NCBI GenBank assembly: GCA_008638375.1
Contig: CM018048.1
Coordinates: 7,683,589 to 7,747,588, forward strand
Direction of reading: 5' to 3'
Source of the DNA: Nyssa sinensis
Taxonomy: Eukaryota > Streptophyta > Magnoliopsida > Cornales > Nyssaceae
Length of the DNA stretch: 64,000 nucleotides
The notes under the pieces were generated by a model. That model made no database searches. It saw only the letters and a list, made by a program, of their open reading frames with translations, and was not told the origin of the DNA. Below, piece after piece: positions 36,235 through 46,085 of this stretch (the stretch's first letter is position 1; the number at the start of each line of letters is the position of its first letter). Made by a program: the position numbers and the translations under genes.

Positions 36235-36448
36235 GTTGCTTCTGAAAGCATTAAAATTTATAATGCTATAAGTGATGGCACATTTAATTTGGTCGACAAG
36301 GTAGGCAATGATTTTGGCCTTTTAAAGGTATAGTTTGTTTACTGAGCAACTCATTTACATGTGGTAACCTAGATCATGGCAGTTCTTTGAGATGCAACGC
36401 CATGATGCTCTCAAGGCATTGGATATATACCAGAGGGCAGGGCAGCAG
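36235..36448 (+). pseudogene. AP180/CALM clathrin assembly protein (ANTH domain), two-exon fragment
   Basis: Exon 36235-36300 (acceptor AACAG, donor GTAGGC) reads VASESIKIYNAISDGTFNLV then DK. Exon 36383-36448 (acceptor GGCAG, donor GTAATA) reads FFEMQRHDALKALDIYQRAG then QQ. Each is exactly 22 codons in phase 0 and they are separated by an 82-bp intron. Together they are the conserved ANTH segment NLVDKFF.M.RH.A.KALDIY...GQQ of plant clathrin-coat adaptors. Upstream and downstream ANTH exons are missing. The coding sequence has no stop, so the capture may be fairly young. Confidence 0.85.
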
Positions 36449-37342
36449 GTAATATTTTCTGGGATGCCTCTCCTTATAACCTTACAGACTATTTTCTGTG
36501 GAGAAAATTTCATTAAGATTGAGCAGGTTTGGAATTTCTCTTTGGGTACTTTCAGTAACAGATTTTGATTCATTACGGTTTTCCCTTTTTGCTCTCAATT
36601 AAATTTTGATGGAATTATCTATTGATTGATAATGAAGCCCCCTGCATCAATTAAATTTTGATGGAATTATCTATCTACAGTCATGTATGCCATTATCTAT
36701 CTCATAGGTTATCATGGTTACTTGAAAAGGGAGAGGACTATGTGACATCATTGTAATTGGAAAAATATCATGAGGACAACAAAATGAAAGTGGCATTTGA
36801 AACAGATGTCAAATGCATTGTTAATCTCCTGAAAAATCCAAAAGGTTGTGAAATTTTGCAAGAGAAGTCTAAGCACAAGCATTGGTTCATACATGCTTAA
36901 GTGACATAAGATGAAATACTAATTACCAAGACACTAAGTATTGCTTTTCGTAGTGAATAGGTGACACCAAAAATAATGTAACATGAACAAAATCCTTTTA
37001 GTAGTAGCATTAACTTGCATAGTTAGAATTTGATGTTGTTTAAGCTACTGAAAAACTATGAGAAGTGCAAAAACATTTGGACCAACATTTGGGCCCACAT
37101 TATGATACCGTTATAATTGTATATGCATTTATATGCAGCTAAGCATCCATCATACATGTCTTTAGCAATTTTTTAGCTGTGCTCATTTTACAATGTATTT
37201 AAAGATTTGAGTTAATCAAACAAACTTTTAGATGTTTGTTGTTTGATAATGCACCCTTTGTTGAATCTTAATGTCCATCCTTTTCTAAGAAATTCTTTTT
37301 TCATGTAGTAAATGTGCTGAAAAATGGTTGAGTGATGGCAGC
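36449..37342. other. Non-coding interval with a 52-bp spaced direct repeat
   Basis: The phrase AATTAAATTTTGATGGAATTATCTAT (split: AATTAAATTTTGATGG, AATTATCTAT) occurs at about 36597 and again 52 bases later. No coding sequence is recognised here. Confidence 0.5.
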
Positions 37343-37919
37343 AGCTGCAACCTAACTATGGTGGCTCCAGCTGCAACCTAACTATGGGTTCCAAAGAGGT
37401 TTAACGAATGAACAGTTAAGTGCATTGGAGCCGGAGATGGAAACTTTCAGAGCTGGTGTTGTGAGCTCAACCTCTAAATTTAGTGGAAACAACCCACAGA
37501 ACGAAGTTGACAGTATACATGTTGATGACAACATGAATGCTGAGCCCTCCTTCGACACTCATAGTAAAACCACTCCAACTTGTACAAAAAAAGATCCTGA
37601 AGTTAGAAGGCTGGAGCTGAGGACCATATATAGTAAGAATGCCCTGGAACCTCTTGAAGTCTGTGATATGGGGAAATCCTTTAAATTAATGGACTCAGAC
37701 CTGTTGGTTCCTCAGTTTCCAAGCAACTGAATGAGCTTTGTTTTGATCTGGAATCTCCTTGGATTGGGGCCGAGAAAACTGAGCAATGGTGGCGCACAGC
37801 ATATAGAGATGAATTGGCTTCCTTGGTTGCACAAAGATCACTAGACCTTATTGAGAATTGTGATCTTCCCCTGCCTCAGAATACTGGCAGGGGCTGCCAA
37901 AGGAAAACGAGGCAAGTGA
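37343..37919 (+). pseudogene. Unidentified gene tail in the Pack-MULE-like element
   Basis: After a CAG acceptor, the frame reads QLQPNYGFQRGLTNEQLSAL and runs open to a stop at 37728-37730. A second, overlapping frame carries the stronger coding signal at the end: SKQLNELCFDLESPWIGAEK, TEQWWRTAYRDELASLVAQR and SLDLIENCDLPLPQ, stopping at 37917-37919. The switch of frame near 37700 indicates a frameshift or an unseen small intron. A 26-bp tandem duplication (CAGCTGCAACCTAACTATGG then TGGCTC, twice) sits at the start. I recall similar WWR..D.DELA...A.(K/R)SL..IENCDLP endings in plant proteins but cannot name the family. Confidence 0.5.
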
Positions 37920-38465
37920 GGCTCTTCTAAGCTGTATAGTTGTTATTTCTTGCTCTTTGTGAAGATGGGTTTACCTGGAAGAAAGTTGCACCATATTTCT
38001 TCAGTTCTTGTATGCATGTAAATATTTAGATTTGTTAGCTTTTGTACTCGAACTTTGATGAGCTTGTACTTGTACAAATGATGTAATGGAAAGTTTGAAA
38101 CTATCAAAGGGAAATCTCATCTGATTATTATCCCTTTGATGACTTTAACAGTGTTATGATCTTGAAAAGCTTTTTGTGCTGCAAATTTGATGGCAGGTGT
38201 GTTTGTTTTGGTGGGGCATATATAGTTAAGAGGAAGCTTTTAGTGAATTTGCATTGCAATTGAAAATGCTGAATTACTTTTGTAGCTTCATAAAAGAAAC
38301 TTCCAACTTATATATTTTCTTGTTAATTTATTAACCAAGTCATCACAAAAGTTTACTTTTTTATATTTATTCTTGATTTTTTATGTGCAGATTAATTGGG
38401 AAATCAAGTGTAGACGTCCAAAATCATCAAATTTTTTGAAAGATAAAAAAAAAAAAAACTGGTTA
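37920..38465. other. 3' flank of the captured gene tail
   Basis: T-rich sequence resembles a plant 3' untranslated region followed by AT-rich DNA. Nothing coding is seen. Confidence 0.4.
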
Positions 38466-38640
38466 GAAAGCGTGTTTCCAAAACACGCTTTCAACCGAAA
38501 ATAAGCAAAAATAAAGCGTCTTTTGGAAAGACGCTTTTGAAAGCGTGTTTCCAAAACACGCTTTCAATCGAAAATAAGCAAAAAATAAAGCGTCTTTTGG
38601 AAAGACGCTTTTGAAAGCGTGTTTCCAAAACACGCTTTCA
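38466..38640. repeat. Tandem array of hairpin units (period 73-74 bp)
   Basis: Units start at 38466, 38539 and 38613 (the last partial). Each unit holds two near-perfect palindromes, GAAAGCGTGTTTCC.AAACACGCTTTC type and AAAGCGTCTTTTGGAAAGACGCTTTT type. It lies just inside the right inverted repeat of the Pack-MULE-like element, and the same GTCTTT.GAAAGAC word is in both terminal repeats, so it probably derives from the terminal sequence. Confidence 0.85.
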
Positions 38641-38825
38641 AGCCAGTTTTGTCAAAAAAAAAAACGAAAAAAAGCAAAAATGAAGCGTCTTTTGAAAAGA
38701 CGATTTCAAAATCGTCTTTCCAAAAGACGATTTTAGAAACAACTCTATTTTGGTAAATAAGTTCAGAATGGCATTATTTTGAAAAATAAGTTTTTTTTTC
38801 ACCCTAGTTTAGAATTTAACTCGTA

Positions 38826-38997
38826 ATCCATATGTTTTGCGCCGTTTTTAATGAAATCGGTCTAGAAAATATATAAATGGATTCAAAACGAGTTTGGAAT
38901 AAATTTTAACAAAATTTTTTGGATAATTCATCGCTCTGTTCTTAATAAAACCGGTCTAGAAAACATATAAATAGACTCGGGATGAGTTTAGAATAAA
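38826..38997. repeat. Imperfect direct repeat, ~100-bp period
   Basis: The segments 38826-38903 and 38926-38997 share T(T/C)TTAAT.AAA.CGGTCTAGAAAA.ATATAAAT followed by GAGTTT.GAATAAA. They lie outside or at the edge of the Pack-MULE-like right end. Confidence 0.65.
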
Positions 38998-39152
38998 AGA
39001 GTTGAAATCTGATAAAGTTTATGGCAGGTCAAAATTTCAAACCAATGTTTCCTTAATTACAATATGAAATGATCTAAATACCTCTCGTATTTTAAAAGTT
39101 TCACGGGAATTGGAAAACGAGAGGTTTGAATCCATTTACCCTGTCTCGTGTT

Positions 39153-39220
39153 TGCAAATTCTACCTGGACCCTGATTTCGCTTCGCTAACGCCCATTCAA
39201 ATCTTTGAATCTAATGATAC
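39153..39220 (+). pseudogene. DC1-domain gene, left part before the Athila insertion
   Basis: From 39153 the frame reads CKFYLDPDFASLTPIQIFES and continues to the duplicated GATAC. C.FYLDP.CASL is typical of plant DC1 (Cys/His-rich C1) proteins. Reading continues after the insertion at 45932 in the same frame, so the two pieces are one exon cut by the transposon. The part to the left of 39153 could not be followed. Confidence 0.6.
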
Positions 39221-41047
39221 TGATTACGCCCAAAGAATAACGCGGTAGTTGTAGTGCAGCTTTGGGGGTGTCGATTCTACAGGGAAACAAAATTAAAAGA
39301 ATAATAAACAGAATTTCTGAAACTAAAGAAAGTATTAAACGGCTAACGAAAAAATAAAATATAAAAAGTGATTTTGATTGTAAATAAAAATTAAACAAGC
39401 TGAATAATGGACAAAGTATTAAAATTTAACGAACAGTGGAGCTTCCGGAATCCCTTGCACATATATGATATTTTAATTATTTTTAATTCACTGATAACTC
39501 AATTGAGAATTTAAATTCCAAAAATCTCAATCGGAAGATATAAAATTATGAACCAAAATTAAATTGAAAGTAACCCTTTGAATAATCATTTAACACTTTT
39601 AAATCACACAAATTATTATTCACATTGAGAAAACCTAGCGACGACAATATACCCAACGAACAATATTGCAGCAAAGAATTGAATTAATATAAACAACTAA
39701 TTGTTCCAAAAATAATCAAAACATTAATCCATTCAATAGAAAAAGCATGACTGAATCTATAAACAGACTGAACCCTTTAATTATTCGAAAAATAAAATCC
39801 AACACTAAATTGCGAATGATCATCAAAGAATTTAATAAATAAAAATCACATACTGGAATCAAAAATAAATTAAAATAACCATCTACTGTGCAAGTTCATC
39901 CCTAACTCTACTTGGAGATTTAGTTACTTATGTACAGGATGGATAACGTAAACCTCATAGAGAAATATTCTGCCATGGAGTGACTGTAGCTTCTTCTTCT
40001 CTGTGCAGCGCCTTGCGCCGCACCACTGCTCTCTGTTCTTTGTACAGTAGTCGCCGTCCACTCCCTCTGTTTGTATATATATTTTTTCTTTTATTAGCAG
40101 CCGCAGGATTTTTAAATAGCAGCCCTAGCCCATCTCCAAGTCAGCAGCGCCACATGCATATTGGCAGCCACACATGGACCAGCCCAGTCATGTATTCCCA
40201 GGCACATGGGCAACCACACAACAGTAGCTATGGGCCCCACCGCAGCTCCATTCAACGCCTCACTAAATTCACCAAGCAGCCACAATTAAGCCCCTCTCAC
40301 ATTCAGCCCACTGATGGACCCCACATCAAGCCTTTCATTATTTTTTTTCTCTTGTTTTGTTGCTTCAATCAAACTGGGCTCCATGCTTCTTAGTTTTCTT
40401 CAATCAGCATCACAAACACCATGGGCTCCACTTCAATTTTTAAGTCAGCCACACATGCAACTAAGGCCCATTTTTCTATTGGATAACGATTGCATCTTGA
40501 CTCAGGTTCTTCACAAAAGTTGTAGCCCCGGATGAGCAGATAATTTTAGGCTCAAGAATCACCTGATTTGGATTTCGGAAGCTCAAGTTATGTCCTCTTC
40601 AAGTTGGCTGGACAGACAGAATTTGGAGCAGCTTCCCAGACCTGATTTCGAAATAATGTTTGGAGGCCCAAACGAACTCTGATTTTTGCAAATCAAATCT
40701 TTCTGGAAAGCCCAAGACGTCCTCTAAAAACTTCACGAAGACCGTTTTCTCATTCTGAAACTCTAACGCCATCCAAATCTCAATTGAAACTCAATGGTCG
40801 AATCTGCCAAAAAACCAAAAATAGTTTCAAAAATATTAAGTGTAAAGCGCAATTGCAAACTATCTCTTGCCAACAAAAAATGTAATATTTGAGATTTAAA
40901 AAATTATAAAATAATGCTCAAATATATCTCACTGTAAATAGAAATTAAATTTAATAAAATCAATTGAAGCCCAACATTTCTATTCATATTTTTAGCAATT
41001 TTAATCAAATAATAGGACATTTAGAGTGCACTTTTGCGCACTCATCA
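39221..41047 (-). repeat. 3' LTR of the Athila derivative (1827 bp)
   Basis: The sense strand begins TGATGAGTGCGCAAAAGTGC at 41047 and ends ...GCGTAATCA at 39221. The part 40154-41047 is nearly identical to 45039-45931. Small Ser/Pro-rich ORFs at 39980-40535 on the plus strand are LTR sequence and not genes. Confidence 0.88.
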
Positions 41048-42793
41048 CACCCCCCAACTTGCTCATTGCTAGTCCCTAGCAATTTTCATGGAAATACGGC
41101 AAAAGAGACCAAAGATTATCACACACAGAAGGCTTCTAATCATACTTTTTAAATTCATAAATCAAGGCAATTTAAGGAATTCAAAAATCCTATAACAATC
41201 AATCCACTTATAGCAATTCACAGAGTGTGTGTGTGTTCCAAACCGTATCCATCTAACCACAAGCCATGACACATGCAACATCAAGATCATCTCAAGCAAA
41301 AGGTTCAACTCCATATCTCACGGGAATAAAAGTGTTTCATGTAGGGGTTCTCTCTATGGAGTTGACAAGGGGTGTACACGCTCAACGAAAAATTAGGCAA
41401 CTATGAACAAGCAACAAACAAACATTGATCTTATGATAGGCGCACTAACAAATGAGACTTTCACCACTCTTTCCACAAGCTTACTTAAGATCAGAACGAT
41501 CAACATAAAAGGGTTGTAACGTGGCTCGGGCTAGAGGCTATATGAAGAAAGGGAAAAAATGGATTCAAAAACTTCCAAGTACATACTAAGAGAATTTCAT
41601 TACGAACCATAGCAAACCAAACTTTCCACTTGATGCACTCTTCAACTTTCCAAATCACTGAATAACAAAACGTCTCCTTTTTCTTCTTCTTTCTCTCTCT
41701 TTTTCTTCACCTTTTTTCAATTTTTCATTTCATTTTTTTTTTTTGACTTTGATGCTCACCCAACTGAACACTTTGCACTTGTACTCTTTCCTTGTTTCTT
41801 TTTCTGCTTTTTTTTTTTTCAATGCAACACAAAAGACACGAACTGCAAATTCCACACCTAGTACACACTTGGAAGCAAAAGAGGGTAGGAAAATCAATGT
41901 TTAGGCTATACTCCAATGTGGAGAGGTATGGATGATGTGGGCATATGAAAAAGAACTATATGTGTTTGTTGGCTCAAATGTGGCTACTAAGGGTCTATGA
42001 TGGGAAGGGTTAGCTTGAAAGGCTCAAATGTTAATCCTAAATTGACCTTCGTCATATCTCAAGTATATCCGCTGTCATACCACCAACCATGTAATGACAA
42101 TCTCAAAAGAAGTGCCCAATTCAACAGATCAATGAACGCTTATCACAATTTCCTACATTTGAAGGCTCTCAAGTCTCTCCAAAACACACATGAATACTTA
42201 AGCAAAAGAGTTCTCTAGCTACATGTGTCAAACCACCATCTTACCACAAAGTTTGGATAAGTGCATTAAAAGTTCTGTGAATGCCTCAGTAGAATGATTA
42301 TAGTGGATTCGATGAACTCACAAAAATAGCTATGAATGATAATGAGTACTCATGTGAAAAGATGCACTTGTGATGCAAATTTTAAAAAAAAATTGACACA
42401 TGAAAATATGCCACAACAATTTAAATACTGAATTTGCAACCACCACCCCCCAACTTAAATGAAACATTGTCCTCAATGTTTAGCAATTAAAATTGAATGG
42501 AGGGTTCTAAAAAGGAGAGAATACACCTGATGTGTTGTGGGCAGCTCGCTAAGCAACAAAGATGACAATCTGAACTGATAAAATGAAACTAACATGCAAA
42601 TAAAAACAAAGAAAACAACAGCAAACAAAAAGAAAAGGAACGAAAATAAAAGAGAACAAAAACTAAATAAAACAAATAAAATAAAAAAAATAAATAAATA
42701 AATAAAAATATAACATACTTACATGGCATGATCAAGGTGGATAGACAGGGTCCATAAGTGGAATGTCTTCCACTTCCAAAACTTGCCTATCAA
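41048..42793 (-). other. 3' untranslated internal region of the Athila derivative
   Basis: It is non-coding and contains AT-rich simple sequence near 41690-41830 and 42600-42710. The sense motif CAATGTTTCATTTAAGTTGG then GGGGTGG at about 42440-42465 looks like a second polypurine-type tract. The terminal polypurine tract adjoins 41048. Confidence 0.6.
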
Positions 42794-44776
42794 TTAAAAC
42801 TTTAAGGCGCTGGCCATTGACTTTAAAAATCCGACATCCTTGGGATCCTCTATTTCAATTACCCCATTTTCAAAAACATTCTTCACTATAAAGGGGTCTA
42901 TCCACCTAGACTTGAGTTTTCCTGGGTCCCAATAGAAATTACTTACCTCAGTTAGGAACTTCTTCTTATCCTGAGTACTCCAATCCACCGGTATCTCACT
43001 TACAACCAAATAATTCACAATATGAGCAAACCATGGTAGAGAAGTAATAGAAAGGAAATGCTCATCGAGAAAATCATCCCTGATTGGCAGGTGGTCAGAA
43101 ATGTTCTCAAATGTGAGGCTCGAGAAATGGTCAGCCACTACGTTCTCCACTCCTTTCTTGTCATTGATGTTGATGTCAAATTCCTTAACAGGGCTCTTTG
43201 TCACTTCTAGTTCCTTGGGCAGCTCGACATTACTACCATCTTGATCCTTTTCCACATCTCCTGATTTGTCCATAGTTGGGATATGTAATGACTCACCACT
43301 TCGAATCACAATGGCGTTCACCTCCTTCAAATTCTCTTGCGCCATGTGTTGACCATAGGGTGTGGACTGAGCTTGGGGAGGGAATTTACCTTGCTCATTC
43401 ACACTCAAAGAGCTCATCAATTTGGACACTTGGCTCTTTATCTCCTTGTTTTCTTCCACAACCTGCGTAATCAAAGATTCAATCTTTTGGTTAGTCTTAC
43501 CCTGTGCTTCAATAAATGCATGCAAAGTGTCTTCTAAAGAAATCCTAGAAGATGAAGATGCATGATATGGTGCATGATATGGTGCAGGGTATGATCTAGG
43601 AGGCTGTGCAGGTGGTGGTGCATGTGGTTGGTTTTCAAACTTCCAACTAAAATTGGGGTGATTGCGCCACCATGGATTGTAAGTCTCAGAGTAGGGTGTG
43701 AAAGGCTTCTTGTACATACCTAAGGTATTACATTGGTCCTCATACATCCCTCTCATCTCAGCTGAGGTGGGACACTCTTGGGCAAGGTGATCTACCCCGC
43801 CACATATAGAACATGGTCTAAAAGAATCTGTATGATTAGCTAAGTGTGTTGGCTTTAAGTCTCTAGCCTTTAGCACCTCTAACTCCCTAGTGAGTGTCTC
43901 AACCCTAGTTTTCAAGTTATCCTCCTCCCTAAGATGGTAAATTCCCCCACTCTGTTGGTTCCCTATAGGTCGTGACCTATTTTTGCTCTCAGTAGCACTA
44001 GGTCCTGTCCAAGTATGAGCTTTTTCAGCAAGCTCATTAAGGTACTCTATGGCCTCATCAGGATCTTTCTGCAAGAACTCACCATTACACATCATCTCTA
44101 CAAATTGGCGCTCTCTAGGTGTAAGTCCCTCGTAAAAATAGCTCACTATATGCCAACTCTCATACCCATGGTGAGGGCATATACTCAATAACTCCTTAAA
44201 TCTCTCCCAAGACTGATACAAAGTCTCACTATCCTTTTGTGCAAAGGTAGAAATCTGTCTTTTTAAAGCATTGGTCTTATGTTGGGAAAAGTATTTAGTG
44301 AAGAAAATCTGGGTCATCTCATTCCACAATCCAATTGATCGTGGTCTCAGTGAGTATAACCAACTCTTAGCTCGATCCTTCAAAGAGAAAGGAAATAACT
44401 TAAGTCTCACAATGTCTTGTGTTGCATGTTGACTATGAAAAGTCGCAACTACCTCTTCAAACTCCCTAATATGCACATATGGATTCTCATTTTCTAAACC
44501 ATGAAATGTAGGGAGTAGTTGTATCACCCCCGTTTTAACATCAATTGGACGAACATTGGGTGGAAACATGATGCATGATGGTGTGGCTGTGCGTGTAGGG
44601 TGAAGGTAATCCTGAAGAGTCCTAGTGGGTTGATCCTCGTATTCACTCATATTTGTAGAATTGGAAGAATTATCAAACAAAGAATTAGAAAAACATGAAA
44701 AATTAGACTCTAAATCTGAATCTAGCACAGGCTTACAAGCAAATCGGCCTAATGCGTCTCTATACCTATTATGCAT
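42794..44776 (-). CDS. Athila Gag fused in frame to remnants of pol
   Basis: From the first ATG at 44774-44776 this is 660 codons without a stop. The first ~530 residues are Athila Gag, with a retrotransposon Gag core (FPFSLKDRAKSWLYSL, TLYQSWERFKELLSICPHHG, FYEGLTPRERQFVEMM) and one CCHC zinc knuckle (CSICGGVDHLAQEC) near residue 322. At about 43185 the frame passes directly into the end of RNase H (KKGVENVVADHFSSL) and the start of the integrase zinc-binding region (LPWFAHIVNYLV). At about 42925 it passes into the integrase C-terminal tail (GKLKSRWIDPFIVKNVFENG). Protease, RT and the integrase core are gone. It might still make Gag-like protein, so the element could be non-autonomous; this is inference. 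Confidence 0.88.
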   Translation of the reverse strand: MHNRYRDALGRFACKPVLDSDLESNFSCFSNSLFDNSSNSTNMSEYEDQPTRTLQDYLHPTRTATPSCIMFPPNVRPIDVKTGVIQLLPTFHGLENENPYVHIREFEEVVATFHSQHATQDIVRLKLFPFSLKDRAKSWLYSLRPRSIGLWNEMTQIFFTKYFSQHKTNALKRQISTFAQKDSETLYQSWERFKELLSICPHHGYESWHIVSYFYEGLTPRERQFVEMMCNGEFLQKDPDEAIEYLNELAEKAHTWTGPSATESKNRSRPIGNQQSGGIYHLREEDNLKTRVETLTRELEVLKARDLKPTHLANHTDSFRPCSICGGVDHLAQECPTSAEMRGMYEDQCNTLGMYKKPFTPYSETYNPWWRNHPNFSWKFENQPHAPPPAQPPRSYPAPYHAPYHASSSSRISLEDTLHAFIEAQGKTNQKIESLITQVVEENKEIKSQVSKLMSSLSVNEQGKFPPQAQSTPYGQHMAQENLKEVNAIVIRSGESLHIPTMDKSGDVEKDQDGSNVELPKELEVTKSPVKEFDININDKKGVENVVADHFSSLTFENISDHLPIRDDFLDEHFLSITSLPWFAHIVNYLVVSEIPVDWSTQDKKKFLTEVSNFYWDPGKLKSRWIDPFIVKNVFENGVIEIEDPKDVGFLKSMASALKF

Positions 44777-44894
44777 GCAAGATGACAATAATAAAATAAA
44801 TAAATAAATAAAAGGAATAAAATAAAATAAAAAGAAATGAATAAATAAATAACTAGAAATAAAAAATAAAAATAAAAATAAAAATAAAAATAAA

Positions 44895-44939
<45 letters not shown>

Positions 44940-45019
44940 GCAACTAAACAGAAAGGAACGAAGTTACCGTCTTTACAAACTGCTGAAAAAAAAAATTATC
45001 TACTGATTCTTCTACCGTC
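44777..45019 (-). other. 5' leader of the Athila derivative with (AAT)n/(AAAAT)n
   Basis: It is non-coding between the PBS and the Gag start. An (AAAAAT)n then (AAT)n microsatellite occupies 44861-44938. Confidence 0.75.
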
Positions 45020-45037
45020 TCCCCGGCAACGGCACCA
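45020..45037 (-). other. Primer binding site, tRNA-Asp type
   Basis: In sense the site is TGGTGCCGTTGCCGGGGA. It is complementary to the 3' end of plant tRNA-Asp with one mismatch (T for C at position 5), as known for Athila elements. Confidence 0.8.
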
Positions 45038-45038
45038 A

Positions 45039-45931
45039 ATGCATATTGGCAGCCGCACATGGACCAGCCCAGTCATGTATTCTTAGGTGCATGGGCAACC
45101 ACACAACAGCAGCTATGGGCCCCACCGCAGCTCCATTCAACGCCTCACTAAATTCATCAAGCTGCCACAATTAAGCCCCTCTCACGTTTAGCCCATTGAT
45201 AGACCCCACATCAAGCCTTTCATTATTTTTTTCTCTTGTTTTGTTGCTTCAATCAAAATGGGCTCCATGCTTCTTAGTTTTCTTCAATCAGCATCACAAA
45301 CACCATGGGCTCCACTTCAATTTTTAAGTCAGCCACACATGCAACTAAGGCCCATTTTTCTATTGGATAACGATTGCATCTTGACTCAGGTTCTTCACAA
45401 AAGTTTTAGCCCCAAATGAGTAGATAATTTTAGGCTCAAGAATCACCTGATTTGGGCTTCAGAAGCTCAAGTTATGTCCCCTTCAAGTTGGCTGGACGGA
45501 CAGAATTTGGAGCAACTTCCCAAACCTGATTTCGAAACAATGTTTGGAGGCCCAAACGAACTTTGATTTTTGCAAATCAAACCTTTCTGGAAAGCCCAAG
45601 ACGTTCTCTAAAAACTTCACGAAGACTATTTTCTCATTCTGAAACTCTAACGCCATCCAAATCTCAATTGAAACTCAATGGTCGAATCTGCCAAAAAACC
45701 AAAAATAGTTTCAAAAATATTAAGTGTAAAGCGCAATTGCAAACTATCTCTTGCCAACAAAAAATGAAATATTTGAGATTTAAAAAATTATAAAATAATG
45801 CTCAAATATATCTCACTGTAAATAGAAATTAAATTTAATAAAATCAATTGAAGCCCAACATTTCTATTCATATTTCTAGCAATTTTAATCAAATAATAGG
45901 ACATTTAGAGTGCACTTTTGCGCACTCATCA
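45039..45931 (-). repeat. 5' LTR of the Athila derivative, truncated to 893 bp
   Basis: It matches 40154-41047 closely. The PBS-proximal ~933 bp (counterpart of 39221-40153) are missing, so the LTR stops at ATGCATATTGG and runs straight into the PBS. The outer end and target duplication are intact, so the loss happened after insertion or by a deletion internal to the element. Confidence 0.88.
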
Positions 45932-45936
45932 GATAC

Positions 45937-46085
45937 GAATGACATTACTGATGATCAACATCTTCTTAGCCACTCGCATCCCTTGATTCCTTTTGAGACC
46001 GCAGTTTACACAGTGAAGATTAGATATAACAGTTAACTATCTCTCATCTTTATGTGATTTTCTAACTGCTTTGATCCATGACTAA
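45937..46085 (+). pseudogene. DC1-domain gene, middle part between the two retrotransposons
   Basis: The frame from 39153 resumes at 45932 (second GATAC) as TNDITDDQHLLSHSHPLIPF and stops at TAA 46034-46036. HxxSHxHPL is the start of a DC1 repeat. The sequence after HPLIPF no longer looks like DC1, so an intron or decay begins here. ACTAA at 46081-46085 is the left target duplication of the Tat element. Confidence 0.6.

Larger units (their letters stand above)
34480..38835 (+). mobile_element. Pack-MULE-like element carrying fragments of several host genes
   Basis: The left flank (about 34515-34600) and right flank (about 38700-38790, reverse complement) are imperfect inverted repeats. Left reads AACTTATTTACTAAAATAG...ACGTCTTTCGAAAAGACGGT and right reads AACTTATTTACCAAAATAG...TCGTCTTTTGGAAAGACGAT, with further similarity outward. 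Between them, all on the plus strand, lie an ERD2-like first exon (34851-35073), two AP180/ANTH exons with their intron (36235-36448) and an unidentified gene tail (37343-37919). No transposase is present. Retained introns show DNA-level capture. Exact ends and a 9-bp target duplication were not resolved. The alternative is chance inverted similarity around decayed genes. Confidence 0.6.
39221..45931 (-). mobile_element. Athila-type Ty3/gypsy element, internally deleted derivative
   Basis: It lies on the minus strand and is flanked by the perfect target duplication GATAC (39216-39220, 45932-45936). The complete 3' LTR is 39221-41047 (1827 bp, TG...CA in sense). The 5' LTR is shortened to 45039-45931. 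The primer binding site (45020-45037) matches the tRNA-Asp 3' end at 17 of 18 positions, the classic Athila PBS. A G-rich polypurine tract (AGTTGGGGGGTG in sense) abuts the 3' LTR. One ORF encodes Gag fused to pol scraps. No envelope-like ORF is seen. It inserted into a coding exon of a DC1 gene. Confidence 0.9.

Noticed and set aside
38466..38640. CRISPR-like spaced repeats
   Set aside because: The units are contiguous tandem copies without unique spacers, in a plant nuclear context.
43276..43537. Plus-strand ORFs opposite the Athila Gag
   Set aside because: Antisense shadows of the Gag frame with no family resemblance.
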